From a virus: a stretch of DNA of 26,586 bases. How positions within the stretch are numbered: position 1 is the stretch's first letter; every line of letters begins with the position of its first letter. The stretch spans positions 1 to 26,586 of IMG/VR virus record IMGVR_UViG_3300048592_000414; one strand, given 5' to 3'. The notes beneath the pieces were generated by a model. The model was not told the DNA's origin, made no database searches, and was given only the letters and a program-made list of their open reading frames with translations. Below, in pieces: positions 16,798 through 22,993 of the stretch. A program made the translations under genes and the position numbers.

Positions 16798-16833
16798 ACC
16801 ACCGCTTGGCATCCGCTCGGCGGTGGTTTTTTT
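16798..16833 (+). terminator. Strong rho-independent terminator
   Basis: ACCACCGC (16798-16805) pairs perfectly with GCGGTGGT (16820-16827), and T residues continue to 16833. The hairpin separates the structural gene block from the accessory cassette that starts at 16847. No promoter is visible between this hairpin and that gene, so cassette transcription may rely on read-through. Confidence 0.85.
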
Positions 16834-16846
16834 ATAGGGGATCATC

Positions 16847-17281
16847 ATGTTCAAGCACACCATCATGCGAATCGAGCCGGGCAAGAGAGTCATTGATATA
16901 ACAGAGAGGGTCCAGGCTGCTGTTAGGACTCTGAATCTTCGCTCGGGGCTCTGCAATGTCTATTCAAGGCATACAACATTGGGCGTCCGGATCTATGAGT
17001 TCGAGCCTTTGCTGATGTCGGACACGATGCGAAAGCTCGAAGAGTTCGCCCCCCGCTCAGCCCGCTATGCGCATGATGATCTTGATTGCCGGGATGTCCC
17101 GCCCGACGAGCCGGTGAATGGTCATAGCCACATCAAGAGCCTTCTGGTAAATACTTCTGAAACGATACCAGTTCTTGACAACATGCTTCATCTCGGACGC
17201 TGGCAGCGTCTGCTCGCGTTCGAGCTTGATGATCCGAGAGGGCGGGAAATTATGATCAGTCTTGTGGGGGAATTCGTATGA
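16847..17281 (+). CDS. YjbQ/UPF0047-family protein
   Basis: The 144-residue protein has the family's motifs in order: GLCNVYSRHTTLGVRIYEFEP (H42, T43, T44, E51), His76, NGHSHIKSLL (N91, H93, H95), MLHLGRWQRLLAFELDDPRGRE (W119, Q120, E126, D128, R131). YjbQ proteins are small trimeric enzymes annotated as secondary thiamine-phosphate synthases; their true substrate is unclear. Length fits the family and the likely catalytic His and Glu residues are present, so it should be active. It leads a five-gene cassette whose members overlap by four bases. A role alongside polyol-phosphate chemistry is suggested only by the context. Confidence 0.88.
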   Translation: MFKHTIMRIEPGKRVIDITERVQAAVRTLNLRSGLCNVYSRHTTLGVRIYEFEPLLMSDTMRKLEEFAPRSARYAHDDLDCRDVPPDEPVNGHSHIKSLLVNTSETIPVLDNMLHLGRWQRLLAFELDDPRGREIMISLVGEFV

Positions 17282-18258
17282 GCAGAAAGCCGGTCGCGTT
17301 CTTTGTCAACAACCATGGGTACATCTCCCACTTCCTGCCGATCATCGAACGGATGCCCGAGATACAGCCGATCATCATCACGACAGTCAAGGAAACAGCC
17401 ATCTACGCAAAGCAGATCCTGGGGATTGATGCTGTCTGTGTTCAAAGGGATGAGCATATGTGGCACGAGGTCAGGCGTCGCCAGATGCTTAACGTGATCT
17501 CTTGCTATCAGAAGCTGACAGGGGATTGGCGCGCTCTCAATACCATTCAGATCTTCCATGGGGTTTCATTCAAGGGGCCGGATCTCGGCAACTGGAAGCC
17601 GGAACGCTGGCAGCATCTAATGGTCCAGGGCGAACACTTCTGGGAGCCTTATACAACGAGATACCCCGAGTATGCTCACAGGATGCAGCGAACATCATTC
17701 ACCAGAGCGTCATGCTATGAGAACCTTCCCGAGTGGAACAAGAAAGGTCCTGTTCTTTATATGCCATCGCACAGGGATGCGGGGCTTCTTGCTCTGAGAG
17801 AGAACATAAGACTGATGATCACATCGGGCCTTGATGTCATGGTCAAGCTGCATCCGATCAATCACCTCCATGAGGCTTTCATGCAAGGTGTCCATCAACT
17901 CTTTCGCCATACAGAACGCGCCCAGCTTATCACCCATGATGATCCCCGCTACTTCCGCTATGATGAGCTGATGAAGCAATCGAGCTGCCTTGTCTCTGAC
18001 TTCTCGTCTGTGGTCTGTGAATACACATTGCTTGATCGCCCGATCGTGATCCTGAGAGGCGGACCGGATCGGAACATGAGACACAACGCCCGCGACAACA
18101 GACACCTTGAGCCCAGCCTGTTCCATGTCGGCGAGGACAGGCGGGTCGATCGAGCGATCCATGATGCGATCCTTGACTTCAAGCCTGGGCAGTATCCTGA
18201 TCTTTATATCAAGGATGGGAAAGACATCGTCCAGGCAATCCGGGAGGCTCTGCGATGA
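17278..18258 (+). CDS. CDP-polyol phosphotransferase, TagF/TarL-like
   Basis: The 326-residue protein matches the CDP-glycerol/CDP-ribitol glycerophosphotransferase family (teichoic acid TagB/TagF/TarL group). The motifs are IFHGVSFKG (H94, G95, like WHGTPLK), VLYMPSHRD, VMVKLHP (K190, H192, P193), DELMKQSSCLVSDFSSVVCEYTLLDRPIVIL (D229, S240, D241, S243, E248). The two histidines and the SDFSS/E motif are the known donor-binding and catalytic parts. It is shorter than TagF (about 740 residues) and has no extra N-terminal membrane-targeting domain. It would transfer polyol phosphate from CDP-polyol to an acceptor, here unknown. It is coupled to both neighbours by ATGA overlaps. Confidence 0.85.
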   Translation: MSRKPVAFFVNNHGYISHFLPIIERMPEIQPIIITTVKETAIYAKQILGIDAVCVQRDEHMWHEVRRRQMLNVISCYQKLTGDWRALNTIQIFHGVSFKGPDLGNWKPERWQHLMVQGEHFWEPYTTRYPEYAHRMQRTSFTRASCYENLPEWNKKGPVLYMPSHRDAGLLALRENIRLMITSGLDVMVKLHPINHLHEAFMQGVHQLFRHTERAQLITHDDPRYFRYDELMKQSSCLVSDFSSVVCEYTLLDRPIVILRGGPDRNMRHNARDNRHLEPSLFHVGEDRRVDRAIHDAILDFKPGQYPDLYIKDGKDIVQAIREALR

Positions 18259-18443
18259 TAAGCCCGAATGATCGTGATGCAGCTCTGGCCTTGCTCGATT
18301 CATTGGAGGAGTCCAAGCGGTATCTGAAAATGCTCAGCGACGCATGGCACAAGCGTCTGGAGCATATTTCGATCAGGCTCGATGATGATCCGATCAAGCG
18401 GATCAATGAACGGATCAGATGCGATTGGGAGGCCATGCGATGA
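18255..18443 (+). CDS. Small helical protein of the cassette, unknown
   Basis: This 62-residue, highly charged, helical protein (SEQ style LALLDSLEESKRYLKML, then RLDDDPIKRINERIR) overlaps both neighbours by four bases (ATGA). No known family or cysteine motif is visible. Its strict coupling between the transferase and cytidylyltransferase genes suggests it is a real part of the cassette, perhaps a small partner or regulator. That is inference only. Confidence 0.65.
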   Translation: MISPNDRDAALALLDSLEESKRYLKMLSDAWHKRLEHISIRLDDDPIKRINERIRCDWEAMR

Positions 18444-19141
18444 GCATTACCGCTCTTGTCCTTGCGGCTGGCTCTGGAACGAGGTTTGGCGCTGACAAGA
18501 TGGAGGTTTTCATCAATGGGCTGAGACCGTGGGAGATCGTCGAGGGTTGCCTTCGGCCTCTCGTCGATTCATTGGTGGTTGTGGGAAAGGATATATGTGG
18601 CGGTGAGACAAGGCGGGAGAGTGTGTTGCGGGGGCTCGCCCATGTGAAAACTGATCGTGTTATCATCGCCGAGGGTGCAAGATTTTTACCATCGACCTCT
18701 GATTACGATCTTGCCATTCGATCCGAGGGGTCAGCCGTGGCCTTCGGATCACCTTCCATCAATTCCGCTGTGCTCAAACTATCGGGAAGCTTCACGCCGA
18801 TTCCTCGTCATCTGATGAGTATCATTCATACCCCTCAGGTATTTGATGCGGGGCTGCTTCGTCAAGTCCTGGATCGCTTCGGGCATCTTTCTGATGGCGA
18901 TGAATGGTCCTTGATGGCGACCTTGAATCAATGGGACTGCCGGCTCATTCCGGGGAGCTGGAGGACTGGGCTTAAGCTGACGTATCCAGGCGACCTGGAA
19001 CTCATGGAGATGGCTTTCAATGCACAAGATAGTCGTGATCGGGGCGGGCTCAGACATCGCGCAGGCGCTTCTCATGCGGATCAGATCGGGCCCCTGGCTG
19101 GAGGCGGCGAAGGTAAAGGCATTTACGAGCGGGGAGCTTGA
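18440..19141 (+). CDS. IspD/TarI-like cytidylyltransferase
   Basis: I chose the ATG at 18440 (ATGA overlap) over one at 18419. The 233-residue product shows the IspD/TarI fold: LAAGSGTRFG (8-17) with K20, GGETRRESVLRGL (54-66), VIIAEGARF (74-82), PRHLMSIIHTPQVFDAGLL (122-140), GDEWSLM (153-159) and GLKLTYPGDLELM (177-189). It would make a CDP-alcohol from CTP and a polyol phosphate, probably ribitol 5-phosphate, given the transferase beside it. The HDAARP motif is altered to AEGARF, so the metal-binding Asp is replaced by Glu. Residues after about 193 overlap the next gene and look non-native. Confidence 0.8.
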   Translation: MSITALVLAAGSGTRFGADKMEVFINGLRPWEIVEGCLRPLVDSLVVVGKDICGGETRRESVLRGLAHVKTDRVIIAEGARFLPSTSDYDLAIRSEGSAVAFGSPSINSAVLKLSGSFTPIPRHLMSIIHTPQVFDAGLLRQVLDRFGHLSDGDEWSLMATLNQWDCRLIPGSWRTGLKLTYPGDLELMEMAFNAQDSRDRGGLRHRAGASHADQIGPLAGGGEGKGIYERGA

Positions 19142-19625
19142 TGTCACGAACCAAAGCCAGATGACGAGGATCACCATGCAGCGGCCCGACACGTTGATCG
19201 TGTTCGCCGGGGTCATCACGCCCGAGCCTGTGACGGGTGGATCGGTCAGCGCATGGCATCGACAGATCAATGTCAATCTCCTTGGGTCCTACAACTGCGT
19301 GCAGGCAGCTCTGTCGGTCAATCCAAAGTGCCGGATCATTCTGATCGGATCATCGGCGGCTCGGAAGGCCAGGGCAACCTGGAGCGCATACTGTGCATCG
19401 AAAGCCGGACTGTCGATGTTCGTCGAGTGCATGATTCAAGAGGGGGTCGATGCGTGGTGTTTGAACATTGGCAGGACGGCAAGCAAAATGCGGCGGGGCC
19501 TCTTCCCTGATGAGGATCAGGGCTCTCTGATGCAAGCTGATGTTGTGGCGAACGAGATCATGCAGATCATGCTGAATCGGCGAGTCGATCGGATATCCTG
19601 GCTCGCACGAGGTCGGGATGTATGA
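19020..19625 (+). CDS. Short-chain dehydrogenase/reductase, likely polyol-phosphate forming
   Basis: The 201-residue SDR protein has GAGSDIA for NAD(P) binding (8-14), VFAGV (61-65) in place of NAG, NVNLLGS (84-90) and SS plus YCASK with Ser111/112, Tyr124 and Lys128. It is shorter than typical 250-residue SDRs. In Haemophilus Bcs1, an IspD domain is fused to an SDR domain that reduces ribulose 5-phosphate to ribitol 5-phosphate. Here the two are adjacent genes, overlapping by 122 bases in different frames. GGAG upstream at 19004-19007 supports the start at 19020. Substrate is inferred. Confidence 0.82.
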   Translation: MHKIVVIGAGSDIAQALLMRIRSGPWLEAAKVKAFTSGELDVTNQSQMTRITMQRPDTLIVFAGVITPEPVTGGSVSAWHRQINVNLLGSYNCVQAALSVNPKCRIILIGSSAARKARATWSAYCASKAGLSMFVECMIQEGVDAWCLNIGRTASKMRRGLFPDEDQGSLMQADVVANEIMQIMLNRRVDRISWLARGRDV

Positions 19626-19971
19626 GGTTTGCTGGATCATTTTTGCCTGCCCAGAATGATGGCCCGCCAAAAGCAACGACCCCTTGATAATACAACCAGG
19701 CCAGGGCTGACCTCAACTTCTTGAGCCAGCCTTGTTTTGTTCCCGCCTCGATCAGGCGCAGCATGTTGTTGAGGAACACATGATCGGCGATTGCCTTGTA
19801 GTCAAGGCCGGCGTCATTTGGATAGGTATACATGAAGTCATGGATGCAGCAGGCGGGCTTGATGTCGAGTCCGAGAAGGCTGTCGGGAACAAGATCCCGA
19901 TGCCAGCCTGGGCGTCCACACTCACAACCTCTTGCCTCCGCGTACCCTTCAGGAGCCCAAAGATCCGGCAT
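19567..19971 (-). CDS. Phospholipase A2-like small protein
   Basis: The 134-residue protein starts at 19971 and reads leftward. It contains GCECGRPGW (15-23), resembling the PLA2 calcium-loop YGCYCG pattern, then PACCIHDFMY (39-48), matching the PLA2 active site CCxxHDxxY with His44 and Asp45. KAIADHVFLNNML (59-71) has an Asp at the place of the usual second Asp. It would hydrolyse phospholipids or similar esters if active. The fourth Cys of the CCxxHDxC motif is Met here. The 3' end overlaps the convergent SDR gene by 59 bases. DUF1353-like phage proteins are an alternative reading. Confidence 0.6.
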   Translation of the reverse strand: MPDLWAPEGYAEARGCECGRPGWHRDLVPDSLLGLDIKPACCIHDFMYTYPNDAGLDYKAIADHVFLNNMLRLIEAGTKQGWLKKLRSALAWLYYQGVVAFGGPSFWAGKNDPANLIHPDLVRARISDRLADSA

Positions 19972-19995
19972 GTTCGCCCCATCGTTATAGGTTCA

Positions 19996-20823
19996 TCATC
20001 TGAGTCTTGTCAGCCTTGAAAAATCGAGCCTGGGGATTTGCAAAGCCAGGAGATGTGCAAAGAACAACTGCGCCATGATGTTAATCCAAAGCATCCTCGT
20101 TTTGACATCCGCCGCGGTCGATCCTGTGAGGCGATCTGTCCAGGCGGCGTCAAGCTTTTGGCGTTCGGCGACGATGGCCTTGTTGTAGTCATCGGCCAGG
20201 GTGTTGACCTTCATTCGATCGGAAACCCTGCTTTCGGGGATGGTGGAAAGCAGGGCTGATGTCTGCTGGTATCTTTCCTGGAGGCGGGCCAGCTCAGGGC
20301 TGGATCGTTCGGCTGATGTCCTGGCCGAGACATCCATCGTGTTGAAGATGTGGCCGAGTATGACGCCGATGATAAGGACCCGCGAGAAGTTCAGCAGAGT
20401 CGATTGCGATCGCGCCAGAGTCACCCCAACAAGTGTCAACTCCAGCAGCGTTGCCAGGATCAGCCCGTCCCTGCCATCCCCGTATAAGGATCGCTGTGCG
20501 CTGATCTGGTAGATGGTTATTATGCAGAGCATTATGGCACAAAGCGCGGGGAAAATGAACGGTCGCCAGAACTCGAAGGATCCCCGCTCGGGCTCCTGGG
20601 ATCGGCGTGAGGCCATGTCGATGACGTTGGATGATGAAGGGGGCATAAGGGGCTCCAATGCGATGCGCGTGGCCGCCACTTCATCAAGGCCCTTCTCGCG
20701 CTTGTTCTTGTTTCGTCTCGCCCGGAAGCGATCCCATTCAAGGCCGCCTTGATCTTCAAGTGCGTCAAGAATTTGTTGTTCTTCTGCTGTCAGCGTCAGC
20801 GATGCTTGCTCAATTTTACTCAT
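19996..20823 (-). CDS. Membrane protein with four predicted spans
   Basis: I chose the ATG at 20823, with AAGGAG 8 bases upstream, over longer starts. The 275-residue protein has a hydrophilic, charged N-terminus (1-85). Three hydrophobic spans follow at about 87-107, 120-137 and 145-162. A helical and probably coiled-coil region (about 165-240, ELARLQERYQQTSALL) and a last span (244-263) complete it. I recognise no family. It lies in the same leftward operon as a PLA2-like protein and small membrane proteins. This composition could serve lysis or superinfection exclusion, but that is inference. Confidence 0.7.
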   Translation of the reverse strand: MSKIEQASLTLTAEEQQILDALEDQGGLEWDRFRARRNKNKREKGLDEVAATRIALEPLMPPSSSNVIDMASRRSQEPERGSFEFWRPFIFPALCAIMLCIITIYQISAQRSLYGDGRDGLILATLLELTLVGVTLARSQSTLLNFSRVLIIGVILGHIFNTMDVSARTSAERSSPELARLQERYQQTSALLSTIPESRVSDRMKVNTLADDYNKAIVAERQKLDAAWTDRLTGSTAADVKTRMLWINIMAQLFFAHLLALQIPRLDFSRLTRLR

Positions 20824-20928
20824 GTGCGGTATCTCCTTTCGAGCATAGGAGATAGCCCGGAACTGAGTTTCAGCTCTACCGGAATCATCGGACTCGAGTC
20901 GGCCCATCTTCGGAACCAACCGGAACGA

Positions 20929-21267
20929 CTAATATTTTGGAAGCCATCCCGACTTGAGATGGATCTGTCCTGTCTCTTTCAAAAACCAGGGCATGTTACA
21001 GGAGACGCATTTCATTTCGCCGCCTGGGTGAATCCCCGGCCCGTAGAGATGTCTGGCCCTGATGATCTGTCCGGCGTACAGGTTTTCAACGAACGTGGCG
21101 ATCGGCCTGCGGCAATACTGATTGGGGCAGACGATCTGAGCGCCGACCTCGACGAAAGGCTTCTCGGCCTGATCGTGTGAGTGTCTACGTTTGATTGGCG
21201 TCCTGGATATAAGCGGGAACATCTGGTTCAGTCGCCTGACCTGTTCCTCCAGGGGAAGAAATTTCAT
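20929..21267 (-). CDS. Small zinc-ribbon protein
   Basis: The ATG at 21267 has GGAG 8 bases upstream, so I prefer it to a GTG at 21276. The 112-residue product has a C47-P-N-Q-Y-C52 and a C87-V-S-C90 pair, the arrangement of a zinc ribbon. A basic patch (IKRRHSH, 25-31) precedes it. No known family was recognised. Its start overlaps the stop of the upstream 70-residue membrane protein gene (ATGA), so it belongs to the same leftward operon. Confidence 0.65.
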   Translation of the reverse strand: MKFLPLEEQVRRLNQMFPLISRTPIKRRHSHDQAEKPFVEVGAQIVCPNQYCRRPIATFVENLYAGQIIRARHLYGPGIHPGGEMKCVSCNMPWFLKETGQIHLKSGWLPKY

Positions 21268-21476
21268 CGAAAGCACTCCAGCGCAAGACAGCAGCCAGCA
21301 GCCACAGAGGCGTAGAAGGTCGGGTCAGCCGCCTGGGCAGCGAACAGAGAGATCATCGTCCCGTAGATGGCAAAGCGCCCGAGCCTTTCCATGATCCTCG
21401 CCTTGAGTCTTCTCTTGCGATCGAACGATGACGACTGGACCTTGGTAAACATGCTCACGTAAAGGGCTTCAGACAT
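21264..21476 (-). CDS. Small membrane protein, holin-like size
   Basis: The ATG at 21476 has GGGAG 8 bases upstream; longer in-frame starts lack a ribosome site. The 70-residue protein has a basic, amphipathic N-terminal half (DRKRRLKARIMERLGR) and a hydrophobic C-terminal half with two short spans (about 35-47 and 52-68) split by AADPT. Size and layout resemble class II holins, but the family is not recognised. Its stop overlaps the next gene's ATG. Confidence 0.6.
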   Translation of the reverse strand: MSEALYVSMFTKVQSSSFDRKRRLKARIMERLGRFAIYGTMISLFAAQAADPTFYASVAAGCCLALECFR

Positions 21477-21572
21477 CTCGAAAACTCCCATAAAGGGTTT
21501 ATGTTCACGCGGCAAGATCCGCGCTTGGTTCCTTGGGATGATGATCTCGATCTATTTGGTCCTGTTATACCG

Positions 21573-21719
21573 TTATGGATGCACGAACGGCAAGACCTCC
21601 TTGATGAGCTGGACGAGAGAGACAGCCGCCTGAGCCAGTCCTTGTGCAGTCAGAGCAAGGGCACAGGTGATGACGAGCGCGCGTCGGAGCTTTCCGGGCG
21701 GCAGATATTTCAGCGCCAT
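21573..21719 (-). CDS. 48-residue membrane or secreted peptide
   Basis: ATG at 21719 is preceded by AGGGGGAT at good spacing, and 15-20 bases further upstream by an extended -10 promoter. The product starts with a basic segment (KLRRALV) and a hydrophobic stretch ALVITCALALTAQGLAQAA (about 14-32), which could be a signal peptide (cleavage after AQA) or a single membrane span. A short amphipathic tail (VSLVQLIKEVLPFVHP) follows. No known family was recognised. Confidence 0.55.
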   Translation of the reverse strand: MALKYLPPGKLRRALVITCALALTAQGLAQAAVSLVQLIKEVLPFVHP

Positions 21720-21741
21720 TCGATTGATCCCCCTGGGTGAG

Positions 21742-21770
21742 ATTTTAGCATGGGAGATGGACAGGCTCAG
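21742..21770 (-). promoter_or_regulatory. Extended -10 promoter for the nearer leftward operon
   Basis: On the minus strand TGCTAAAAT occupies 21750-21742, an extended -10 (TGnTAnAAT-like). A weak -35 (CTGAGC, 21770-21765) lies 17 bases upstream. Expected transcription start is near 21735, giving a short leader to the ATG at 21719. Confidence 0.5.
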
Positions 21771-21877
21771 GGTTCGGATGATAGAGAAACCGTGCTCGAT
21801 TTTGCACGGATGATCACAGGAGAGGCGGCGTTACAGCGTCAATGTCGCCTCCATCCTGTGGTTGATCAGATGGAAAA

Positions 21878-21893
21878 TGTTTCACATGGAACA
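21878..21893. other. parS-like ParB-binding site
   Basis: The 16 bases TGTTTCACATGGAACA differ at two positions from the bacterial parS consensus TGTTTCACGTGAAACA, and also at two positions from the TGTTCCACGTGGAACA version. It lies in the non-coding gap between two leftward operons, just past the terminator at 21904-21931. No parA or parB gene is in the window, so any partner would be a host or distant phage protein. Confidence 0.5.
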
Positions 21894-21903
21894 CTTTCGG
21901 GCG

Positions 21904-21931
21904 AAAAAAAACCCGCTGCTCATCGCGCGGG
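21904..21931 (-). terminator. Rho-independent terminator of the farther leftward operon
   Basis: Read on the minus strand, CCCGC (21931-21927) pairs with GCGGG (21916-21912), followed by eight T residues (21911-21904). It lies 83 bases downstream of the last gene of the operon that starts at 25296. Confidence 0.8.
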
Positions 21932-22013
21932 CTTCTCTACCTTCGGTTGTCAATACCATCCGAGTCAACGAGACTACAGATCGGTCTGCTTATATCAGCA
22001 GCATCTTATCAAT

Positions 22014-22178
22014 TCAAGTAGGGGCAGATGGATTTTCCTTTGCGGCCATCTGAAGCTTGTAAAGTTCATCGCCCACGAGCTTGAAGCAATTGCTGCAATA
22101 GTTCATGTCGCCGATCCTGGCTGTGGCTTCGAGCTTGACGGGCCTGTGGCAGCAGGCGCAATCGGTCAGTTCAAACAT
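22014..22178 (-). CDS. 54-residue zinc-ribbon protein
   Basis: ATG at 22178 has AGGAG 8 bases upstream. The product MFELTDCACCHRPVK... has C7-x-x-C10 and C28-x-x-C31 pairs, typical of a small zinc ribbon, and a helical C-terminus. It is the last gene of the leftward operon that ends at the terminator 83 bases downstream. Function unknown; such proteins in phages often bind host proteins or nucleic acid. Confidence 0.75.
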   Translation of the reverse strand: MFELTDCACCHRPVKLEATARIGDMNYCSNCFKLVGDELYKLQMAAKENPSAPT

Positions 22179-22189
22179 CTCTTTCTCTC

Positions 22190-22993
22190 CTAATAGTTTT
22201 CGGCATCCTCGCCGTCGTAGATTTTACAGTGTTCACATGATGAGTCCCATGATCCCCCGGTGACATCACCTCCCGGCAGGAACATCGGGCGATACCCTGG
22301 TCTTGTCGGGGTGTGCGGTGGCCGCGCTCCTGAATTCGCCTCGGCCTGAAACTCCAGGCGGGCCTGTGTTTCCTGGCCTCCTGTGATCGCATCGAAGCAG
22401 GCTTGATCTGAGATCGCACACTCTTTCAGGATGCGATTGATCTCCTTGTCGATCTCGGCTTTCTTGTCTGTGACGAACTTCTGACAGACGCCAAGGCCGC
22501 CCGCGCAGAGGGCGATGACTGTCTCTTTGAACTTCTTCATCTTGGCTGCCATGGCTCCACAGTAGGGACCCATCGCGGTATTGCAGGCGATGGCGACATA
22601 CTCCCACTGTCCTTTCTGAGCCTCCAGCTTTGCGATCTGGTTGCTGTAGGGATGATGTTCCTGAGCCTCGCGTCTTGTTGCTGCATAGTCCTGCTGGACC
22701 TCTTCGGCGATGGCCCGGTCCATATAGAACATGAACTTTCCGGTTCTCTTATCATGCACAGAGAAGCCGCGATCATGGCCGCCGCCGACAGTCTGGCAAT
22801 AGGTCACAGCATCGGAGCCCTGGCACATCTCCCTTGCGGACTCGATCAGAAACTGTCCACCGGCAAGGGTCCAGGGCACACGCTTGAGCGATTCAGCGGT
22901 CGGGGGCTTCGGCCTGAATGCCATCATGTCGTCGACCACACCGATCGAGGGCGGCGGGGTCATGATAAGGAAAGCGAGGGCGATGCTTTTCAT
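22190..22993 (-). CDS. Secreted cysteine-rich protein, unknown
   Basis: The ATG at 22993 has GGAGG 5 bases upstream and overlaps the upstream gene's stop. The 267-residue product starts with a short signal-peptide-like segment (KSIALAFLIM, then PPPS). It has ten cysteines in five pairs (57/66, 137/145, 163/170, 192/199, 253/256) that could form disulfides outside the cytoplasm. A helical, charged region (about 95-190) and a Pro/Gly-rich C-terminal part follow. I recognise no family. A secreted or periplasmic role is inferred from the signal and cysteines; an envelope target or exclusion factor is possible. Confidence 0.7.
   Translation of the reverse strand: MKSIALAFLIMTPPPSIGVVDDMMAFRPKPPTAESLKRVPWTLAGGQFLIESAREMCQGSDAVTYCQTVGGGHDRGFSVHDKRTGKFMFYMDRAIAEEVQQDYAATRREAQEHHPYSNQIAKLEAQKGQWEYVAIACNTAMGPYCGAMAAKMKKFKETVIALCAGGLGVCQKFVTDKKAEIDKEINRILKECAISDQACFDAITGGQETQARLEFQAEANSGARPPHTPTRPGYRPMFLPGGDVTGGSWDSSCEHCKIYDGEDAENY

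Noticed and set aside
21750-22193. Plus-strand 147-codon frame
   Set aside because: It runs across a parS-like site, a minus-strand terminator and a minus-strand zinc-ribbon gene with a good ribosome site. It has no ribosome site of its own.
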